DNA from: Pedobacter xixiisoli
GTDB lineage: Bacteria > Bacteroidota > Bacteroidia > Sphingobacteriales > Sphingobacteriaceae
Assembly (NCBI RefSeq): GCF_900215335.1
Contig: NZ_OCMT01000004.1
Coordinates: 760,212-824,211 of the forward strand
DNA: 64,000 bases
Reading direction: 5' to 3'
How positions within the stretch are numbered: the stretch's first letter is position 1; each line of letters begins with the position of its first letter. Under the pieces are notes generated by a model, which made no database searches, had not been told where the DNA came from, and saw only the letters and a list, made by a program, of their open reading frames with translations. Shown piece by piece: positions 58,554-64,000 of this stretch. The position numbers were made by a program, and so were the translations under genes.

Positions 58554-61500
58554 TTAGTCTTCAGGAGTGTCTGATTTTTCAAAGTTCAAGTGCGTTTGTC
58601 TTTCCATTACACTTTCGTCGTAAGGAGATTTGCTGCTCACTTTTTCTTGTAAGGTTTGGAAAACGATAAACAACACTGGGATAATGAAAACCCCAAATAT
58701 AGTTCCGATTAACATACCGCCAACTGCACCGGTACCAATAGAAGTGTTACCTGCAGCACCTACACCTGTAGAAAGCATTAAAGGTAAAAGACCTAAGATA
58801 AATGCGAAAGAGGTCATCAAGATTGGTCTTAACCTTGCCGTTGCACCTTCTAGCGCAGCTTGTAAAATGGTCATTCCTTTTCTTCTTCGCTCTGCGGCAA
58901 ATTCTACAATTAGGATGGCATTTTTCGCCAATAAACCAATCAACATAATGAGGGTAATTTGCGTGTAGATGTTGTTATCGATTCCAAAAATCTTATCGAA
59001 AAGAAACACACCAGCCAAACCTACCGGAAGTGATAGGATTACCGCTAATGGTAGCACATAACTTTCGTACTGCGCACAAAGTAGGAAGTAAACGAAAATT
59101 AAACACAGCATAAAAATAAATATCGTTTGGCTTCCCGCCGATTGCTCTTCACGAGACAATCCAGAGAATTCATAACCATATCCTTGTGGCAAAATTTTAG
59201 CCGCTTCTTCTTCTACAGCTTTCAAAGCATCACCCGAACTGAATCCAGGTTTAGGATTACCCGTTACGGCAATTGAAGTGTAAAGGTTAAACCTAGAAAT
59301 CGCCTGTGGCCCGTAAACTCTTTCGGTAGAAATGAAACCTGTAATAGGAGCCATGGTGCCGCTTGGTGTACGTACATAAACAGAATTTAAACTTTCTAAA
59401 TTGCCACGATATTTCGGGTCTGCCTGATAAACGACCCTATATTGCTTCCCAAATTTATTGAAGTTGGAAGCGTAAACACCACCGTAGTAACCTTGCATTA
59501 CGCTCATTACATCGCTTACATTTAAACCTGCTTGTTTGATTTTAGCTACGTTAGCAGTAATTAAGTATTGCGGGAAATTAGGGTTAAATGAAGTAGCTGC
59601 GTATTGTATTTCGGGGCGCTGACTCAGTGCCGCTAAAAATTCGTTACTTATTCTAGAGAAATCGGCAATGGTACCACCGGTTTTATCTTGCAACTGGAAC
59701 TCGAAACCACCACCGGTACCGAAACCTTGAATGGTTGGAGGTGCAAAGAAGATGATTTTCGCTTCCTTGATGTTGGCCGTTTTCGCAAAAAGTTCACCAA
59801 TAATGGTTTTTACATCGCGTTTACGCTCATCCCAAGGTTTTAAACGGGCAATTACCATTCCGTAAGAACTACCAGAACCACTGATCATCGCTCTACCAAT
59901 TACTTTAAGTGTAAGCCTTACTTCTGGAACCGTCGCTACAATGCTGTCAATTTTCGTAATTACCTCGTTGGTTCTTTCTTGCGAAGTACCTGGAGGCAAC
60001 GAAATATCTGACATGATTGAACCTAAATCTTCGTTAGGTACGAAACCTTTAGGCGTAGTATTCATCGCCCAAACTAATGCTACAATAAATGCTAGCAAAC
60101 CTAATCCCGCTATCCATTTTTTCTTAGCCAAGAAATAAACCGAACCCTTGTATTTGCGGGTCATGGTATCGAAAGAAGTATTGAAAGCTGCGTAGAAGCG
60201 CTTCATAAATCCTTTCTTTTCGCCGTGGTCGTCTTTGTGTGGTTTCAATAATAACGCACATAAAGCCGGACTTAAGGTTAAGGCATTAATTGCCGATAAG
60301 ATAATCGATATCGCTAGAGTTAAACCAAATTGTTTATAGAATACACCTGATGAACCACTGATAAAACTTACTGGAACGAATACCGCTGCCATTACCAAGG
60401 TGATGGAAATGATGGCTCCGGTAATTTCTTCCATCGCATCTTGCGTTGCTTTTTTGGCAGATTTGTAACCTTGGTCGAGCTTGGCGTGTACGGCCTCGAC
60501 GACTACAATGGCGTCATCTACTACAATACCAATGGCCAGTACCAATGCGAATAACGTTAATAAGTTAATGGTAAAGCCAAATAAACTCAGGAAGAAAAAT
60601 GTACCCACAATAGCTACAGGTACCGAAATGGCTGGAATTAAGGTAGATTTAAAATCCTGAAGGAAAATAAATACTACGATAAATACCAAGATAAATGCCT
60701 CAACTAAAGTGTGTAATACCTTTTCGATAGAGGCATCTAGGAAGTCGTTTACGTTGGTTAAAATATCATATTTCACGCCGCTTGGAAAATCAGCGCTTGC
60801 TGCTTTTACGGCTTTCAAGGCGCCATCAATTACTTCCTTCGCATTTGAACCCGCAGTTTGGTTTACCATAAAGCCTAAACCAGGTTTCTTGTTAAAGCTA
60901 ATAGAACTGGCATAGCTTTGCGCACCCATTTCTATTCGGGCAACATCTTTCAGTTTTAAAATTTGTCCGTTTTCGGCAGTTCTAATAATGATGTCGCCAA
61001 ATTGAGTTTCGTCTTTTAATCTACCTGTATATTTTAAAGTATATTGAAAAGATTCTGCTGCTTGTTCTCCAAGTTGTCCAGGTGCGGCTTCAATGTTTTG
61101 GTCGGCTAATGCCGCACTAACATCACTAGGGATTAATCCATAAGCAGCCATTACATCTGGTTTTAACCATAAACGCATGGTATAAATAGATTGACCAAAA
61201 GCTGCCACATCTCCTACACCAGTTACCCTTTTAATTTGAGGAATGATATTGATTTCAGCATAGTTTTGTAAGAATTTTTGGTCGTATGCAGGGTCATCAC
61301 TATAAAGCGAGAAGATTAATACGTTACTGGCTTGTCTTTTAGCCGTGATTACACCTGCTCTGGTTACTTCGGCAGGTAGTAAACTGGTAGCACGAGCCAC
61401 ACGGTTTTGTACGTTTACCGCAGCTAAATCTGGGTTGGTACCTAGTTTAAAGTTAATGGTAATTGTAGCAGAACCATCGTTTCCGGCTGATGAAGTCATG

Positions 61501-61730
61501 TAGGTCATGTCTTCCACACCGTTAATTTGTTCCTCCAGCGGAACCACCACACTGCTCATTACCACATCGGCGTTAGCACCTTGGTAAGAAGCAGATACTT
61601 GCACCGTTGGTGGTGCAATTTCTGGGTATTGCGAAACAGGCAAAGTGATAATCCCCAGTACACCCAAAATCAAAATAATGATGGAGATTACGGTAGAAAG
61701 TACTGGCCTGTCGATAAATTTTTTAAACAT
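58554..61730 (-). CDS. RND efflux pump permease (HAE1/AcrB family)
   Basis: 1058 residues with twelve membrane helices in two homologous halves. Segments: FIDRPVLSTVISIIILILGV, QYPEIAPPTVQVSASYQGAN, VVVPLEEQINGVEDMTYMTS, FALVLAIGIVVDDAIVVVEA with the conserved Asp pair of the proton relay in TM4, EEITGAIISITLVMAAVFVP, and LIGLLAKNAILIVEFAAERR in the second half. It is a proton-driven drug/solute exporter in the inner membrane, trimeric, working with the adaptor and outer-membrane factor of the same operon. Substrates are not predictable. The 134-bp gap to the adaptor gene contains a CGTCATTTCGA repeat and word-repeat DNA. Confidence 0.97.
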   Translation of the reverse strand: MFKKFIDRPVLSTVISIIILILGVLGIITLPVSQYPEIAPPTVQVSASYQGANADVVMSSVVVPLEEQINGVEDMTYMTSSAGNDGSATITINFKLGTNPDLAAVNVQNRVARATSLLPAEVTRAGVITAKRQASNVLIFSLYSDDPAYDQKFLQNYAEINIIPQIKRVTGVGDVAAFGQSIYTMRLWLKPDVMAAYGLIPSDVSAALADQNIEAAPGQLGEQAAESFQYTLKYTGRLKDETQFGDIIIRTAENGQILKLKDVARIEMGAQSYASSISFNKKPGLGFMVNQTAGSNAKEVIDGALKAVKAASADFPSGVKYDILTNVNDFLDASIEKVLHTLVEAFILVFIVVFIFLQDFKSTLIPAISVPVAIVGTFFFLSLFGFTINLLTLFALVLAIGIVVDDAIVVVEAVHAKLDQGYKSAKKATQDAMEEITGAIISITLVMAAVFVPVSFISGSSGVFYKQFGLTLAISIILSAINALTLSPALCALLLKPHKDDHGEKKGFMKRFYAAFNTSFDTMTRKYKGSVYFLAKKKWIAGLGLLAFIVALVWAMNTTPKGFVPNEDLGSIMSDISLPPGTSQERTNEVITKIDSIVATVPEVRLTLKVIGRAMISGSGSSYGMVIARLKPWDERKRDVKTIIGELFAKTANIKEAKIIFFAPPTIQGFGTGGGFEFQLQDKTGGTIADFSRISNEFLAALSQRPEIQYAATSFNPNFPQYLITANVAKIKQAGLNVSDVMSVMQGYYGGVYASNFNKFGKQYRVVYQADPKYRGNLESLNSVYVRTPSGTMAPITGFISTERVYGPQAISRFNLYTSIAVTGNPKPGFSSGDALKAVEEEAAKILPQGYGYEFSGLSREEQSAGSQTIFIFMLCLIFVYFLLCAQYESYVLPLAVILSLPVGLAGVFLFDKIFGIDNNIYTQITLIMLIGLLAKNAILIVEFAAERRRKGMTILQAALEGATARLRPILMTSFAFILGLLPLMLSTGVGAAGNTSIGTGAVGGMLIGTIFGVFIIPVLFIVFQTLQEKVSSKSPYDESVMERQTHLNFEKSDTPED

Positions 61731-61770
61731 AAGAATCGAATTACGATTTTAAGATTTACGATTAGACTTT

Positions 61771-61853
61771 CGTCATTTCGAACGCAGAGAGAAATCTAGC
61801 AAGTTGTATAATTAATATCGTTAGATTTCTCCTCGTTCCTCGTCGAAATGACG
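61771..61853. repeat. CGTCATTTCGA palindromic element, copy 5 (inside the efflux operon)
   Basis: Outer arms CGTCATTTCGA and TCGAAATGACG, inner arms GAGAAATCTA and TAGATTTCTC. It sits between the adaptor and pump genes. The adjoining 61731-61765 on the minus strand reads as AATCGTAAATC/AAATCGTAATTC words ending at the pump ATG. Confidence 0.85.
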
Positions 61854-61864
61854 GGCGTATTTAT

Positions 61865-63049
61865 TTACTTATTTTTAGCTTCTGCAAATACAGAATCGGC
61901 AGGTTTAACTTGTGGCTTGATCTTGTCTCCATCTTTTAAAGAAGCAAAACCTTCTAACACAATTTTATCGCCGTTTTTTAAACCTTTAGTTACCACAAAG
62001 TAGTTTCCTTTAGTTAATTCCATGATTTCTACGTTGGTAGTTTTTACGCCCGCGGTGTCGTTAACTAAGTAAACAAATTTCTTCCCTTGGATATCTGTAG
62101 TCGATTTTTGAGGGACTAATAAAGCGTTTTCAACGAATTGAGGAATACGGATAGAAGCGCTAGAACCAGAACGTAACAAACCATTTGGATTAGGGAAAGT
62201 AGCTCTTAAGCTTGAAGCTCCTGTTTGTGCATTGATTTGTCCGCTGATGGTTTCGATTTTACCTTTTTCTGCATATACAGAACCATCTGCCAAGACTAAA
62301 GTTACATTAGGAATTTGCTTGATTTTATCTTCTAGCGTGCGGCCTTTCGTATTTCTGGCAATCTGCAATAACTGTTTTTCGTTTAACGAGAAGTAAGCAT
62401 AAACCTTGCTAATGCTCGAAACCGTAGTTAATGGCTGCTGACTAGTACTACTTACCAATGCACCAACTTTATAAGGAATAGTACCAATTACACCATTTAC
62501 AGGCGAATTGACTACGGTGTAACCTAAGTTCACTTTTGCATTTACTAAAGCTGCTTTGGCTTGTGCTAGATTTGCTTTTTTAGAAGTAAGTGTCAAAGCA
62601 GCATTTTCTAAATCGAACTTACTGATGATGTCCTTTTCTACCAAAGGTTTAGTTTTGTTGTATTGTAGTTGTGCTGCATTTACTTCGGCTTCTGCACTTC
62701 TGATCGCTGCTTCTGCGGTTCTCACTTCTTGCTGATATTGAGGTGCGTTGATAGCAAATAAAGGTTGACCTTGCTTTACTGTTGCACCTTCGTCTACGTA
62801 AATCTTCTCGATAAAACCATCGATTCTTGGTCTGATATCTACGTTTTGTTGACCTTCTAGCATTGCTGGATAGTCGCTTTCCAACGTAGTGTTGAATTCG
62901 TTAATTTGTACCACTGGGTAATTTTGGGGGCCAGCAGGAGGTCCACCTGCTTTTGGGTCTTTGCCACCAGAACTACATGACGCCATAAACAAGGCTGCTA
63001 AACCCGTTAGCGATAATAAAAGTGATGATTGTTTCATTGAAGTATGCAT
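61865..63049 (-). CDS. RND efflux periplasmic adaptor (HlyD/AcrA family)
   Basis: 394-residue lipoprotein (LLSLTGLAALFMASC, lipobox MASC). Order of parts: beta-barrel/lipoyl start (QNVDIRPRIDGFIEKIYVDE, GATVKQGQPLFAINAPQYQQ), alpha-hairpin (AAIRSAEAEVNAAQLQYNKT, KPLVEKDIISKFDLENAALT), second lipoyl half (NLGYTVVNSPVNGVIGTIPY) and membrane-proximal domain (GLKNGDKIVLEGFASLKDGD). It bridges the pump and outer-membrane duct. It is the first gene of the operon, 103 bp downstream of the tetR gene. Confidence 0.96.
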   Translation of the reverse strand: MHTSMKQSSLLLSLTGLAALFMASCSSGGKDPKAGGPPAGPQNYPVVQINEFNTTLESDYPAMLEGQQNVDIRPRIDGFIEKIYVDEGATVKQGQPLFAINAPQYQQEVRTAEAAIRSAEAEVNAAQLQYNKTKPLVEKDIISKFDLENAALTLTSKKANLAQAKAALVNAKVNLGYTVVNSPVNGVIGTIPYKVGALVSSTSQQPLTTVSSISKVYAYFSLNEKQLLQIARNTKGRTLEDKIKQIPNVTLVLADGSVYAEKGKIETISGQINAQTGASSLRATFPNPNGLLRSGSSASIRIPQFVENALLVPQKSTTDIQGKKFVYLVNDTAGVKTTNVEIMELTKGNYFVVTKGLKNGDKIVLEGFASLKDGDKIKPQVKPADSVFAEAKNK

Positions 63050-63073
63050 TTGTGTTTAATGGTAATGAAGCTG

Positions 63074-63114
63074 TCAAGAGTTTGTATTTTATCTTTAATG
63101 AAGGTAACTCTTGA
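63074..63114. promoter_or_regulatory. Hairpin between tetR and the efflux adaptor gene
   Basis: Perfect 9-bp arms TCAAGAGTT (63074-63082) and AACTCTTGA (63106-63114), loop 23 nt. No T-run follows on the minus strand, so a terminator is unlikely. It may be an operator or an mRNA-processing hairpin in the leader of the adaptor gene. Confidence 0.4.
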
Positions 63115-63152
63115 GGGGTTCATTGTGTATATATGTTGATTTTTGAAGGTTC

Positions 63153-63725
63153 TTAGTTGAAAATTTGATCTAAAATAATTTGTTTTCTCTCTGCAATGAG
63201 TGTGTTGTATTTTTCTTGGGAAATATCCAATAACTTTTGGTATAAAGGTTTCATGATCACTGGAAACGACATTAGTGCAAAAAGATTAAACATGAATTGG
63301 ATAGGGTCGCCTTTTTTAATAGTTCCTTTATCCATTTCTTCACCAACTTCTTTTAGAAAATGAACTAGGGCAGCACTTTTCTTTTTTTCTTTCAGGGCGA
63401 AGTTTTTACTACAAATTTCCGTAATTAGAAATGATTCTCGATAAGGATATTTCAATAGCTCTTTCATATACACATCAATAAAAAGGCTTATTTTAGCTTG
63501 AAAATCGATTTTATCATATAAAACCTTATCTAACTGAGATTTTAAACTGTCTACTGCTTCGCGGTATACGGTTTGAAAAAGTAAATCCCTAGAACGGAAA
63601 TAGTAGTTAATGAGCGAACGGTTAACGCCAGCCGCATCCGCAATTTCTTGGGTTGTAGCGTGCAAATAACCTTTGCTAAAGAATAGCTCTTTTGCAGTTT
63701 GTTTAATGAGTTCTTCTTTATTCAA
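63153..63725 (-). CDS. TetR/AcrR-family repressor of the efflux operon
   Basis: 190 residues. The N-terminal HTH reads LIKQTAKELFFSKGYLHATT, QEIADAAGVNRSLINYYFRS and RDLLFQTVYREAV, the standard TetR order including the SLINYYF recognition helix. The C-terminal helical ligand-binding domain (about 55-190) is variable. It lies first in the efflux gene cluster, and its own promoter overlaps a 22-bp perfect palindrome. Autorepression and repression of the pump genes, relieved by a pump substrate, is the expected behaviour of the family. The inducer is unknown. Confidence 0.94.
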   Translation of the reverse strand: MNKEELIKQTAKELFFSKGYLHATTQEIADAAGVNRSLINYYFRSRDLLFQTVYREAVDSLKSQLDKVLYDKIDFQAKISLFIDVYMKELLKYPYRESFLITEICSKNFALKEKKKSAALVHFLKEVGEEMDKGTIKKGDPIQFMFNLFALMSFPVIMKPLYQKLLDISQEKYNTLIAERKQIILDQIFN

Positions 63726-63741
63726 ACCTAATTAACTTTAA

Positions 63742-63763
63742 TGTTTAACAATTTTGTTAAACA
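63742..63763 (-). promoter_or_regulatory. Candidate TetR operator
   Basis: Perfect 10-bp arms TGTTTAACAA and TTGTTAAACA separated by TT. It lies directly downstream of the -7 element and covers the expected transcription start of the tetR gene, an ideal position for a repressor. Confidence 0.75.
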
Positions 63764-63764
63764 A

Positions 63765-63793
63765 CAAAAGTAGTTTCAAGTTTGATTTGCAAA
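63765..63793 (-). promoter_or_regulatory. Promoter of the tetR gene
   Basis: On the minus strand TTTG (63793 to 63790), 17 nt, TACTTTTG (63772 to 63765), an exact TAnnTTTG match. Confidence 0.75.
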
Positions 63794-63920
63794 GTCAGAG
63801 AAATCTCATTTAATCATTTGATTGATTTTTGTTACAAAGAAAAACCTTAGCACAGTAAGCTCTAAAACTTGTTTTTTGAATTTTTCGTTCCTAATTTTCT
63901 TGTAACCAAACTATAAACCT

Positions 63921-64000
63921 ATGAAATTATTTTGTTCTCAAAGGAGTATTCTCCTTTGCGTGGCTATACTCGCCATCGCAGTTCTCTTTAATTCTTGCCG
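63921..64000 (+). CDS. Lipoprotein N-terminus (partial, cut by right edge)
   Basis: An ATG at 63921 opens a frame that stays open to base 64000 (26 complete codons). It encodes a lipoprotein-type signal: positive start MKLFCSQR, hydrophobic core SILLCVAILAIAVLF and a lipobox ending NSC at residue 26. Nothing of the mature protein is visible, so no function can be given. It diverges from the tetR gene, and its upstream region may share control with it. An AAAGGAG-TATT-CTCCTTT hairpin lies inside the coding start (about 63940-63957). Confidence 0.65.
   Translation, partial: MKLFCSQRSILLCVAILAIAVLFNSC

Noticed and set aside
1..64000. CRISPR array, prophage, integrase, insertion sequence, tRNA or rRNA
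   Set aside because: None was seen; the repeats present are short dispersed palindromes with no regular spacing, and no transposase or integrase motifs occur in any credible frame.

Overview
The window reads as chromosomal core DNA of a Bacteroidetes bacterium, most likely a Pedobacter-like member of the Sphingobacteriaceae. The evidence is its AT-rich sequence, Bacteroidetes promoters (TTG, about 18 nt, TAnnTTTG), the gliding lipoprotein GldD, a GLPGLI protein beside a CarboxypepD_reg/OMP_b-brl outer-membrane protein, the LemA/DUF3137 pair, DUF3127, the futalosine menaquinone route, and a CarB without its C-terminal allosteric domain. I see no rRNA, tRNA, CRISPR array, prophage or insertion sequence. 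Gene starts rarely show Shine-Dalgarno sequences.

Layout. 1-8.5 kb: an ALDH7-type dehydrogenase cut by the left edge, an NTF2-like exported protein, a TPR protein, phosphosulfolactate synthase, AroE, GldD, an MBL-fold hydrolase, a LolC/E-like permease and a small lipoprotein. 8.8-11.6 kb (minus): MqnD and MqnB of the futalosine pathway flank a GAF/H-box/PAS protein. 12-21.5 kb: a PTPS/QueD enzyme, FolE, FabD, a 1242-residue NtrY-like kinase and a 1148-residue exported protein. 21.6-27.9 kb (minus): a VOC protein, then a lamin-tail lipoprotein, two paralogous porins, a secreted alpha/beta hydrolase and a dicarboxylate/amino-acid symporter. 28.3-38 kb: a membrane protein of unknown function, PrfC, LemA/DUF3137, CarB and a sorbosone-dehydrogenase-like lipoprotein.

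38.5-43 kb: PnuC with a NadR-type kinase (nicotinamide riboside salvage), then DUF47-PiT phosphate uptake and a PhoR-like kinase. 43-48 kb: a two-gene radical-SAM DNA repair/modification pair, an HD hydrolase, an XRE regulator, a THUMP methyltransferase and a DUF3127 protein. 48-54.4 kb: a histidine kinase/response regulator facing a GLPGLI/outer-membrane beta-barrel operon. 54.6-56.9 kb: a Pif1-like helicase with a C-terminal HTH. 57-63.7 kb (minus): a TetR-controlled RND efflux operon. A lipoprotein start is cut by the right edge.

The most informative non-coding signals are regulatory. Two Pho-box-like 7-4-7 direct repeats lie exactly 8 bp upstream of -7 elements at the DUF47-PiT operon and the phoR-like gene. 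Triple GTTAA arrays precede both the two-component system and the GLPGLI/beta-barrel operon. A 22-bp perfect palindrome overlaps the tetR promoter. There is also a nested stem-loop element between fabD and the NtrY-like gene, a five-copy palindromic repeat family beginning CGTCATTTCGA, and short word-repeat DNA placed directly 5' of several start codons. The same style of word-repeat occurs in frame inside mqnD.
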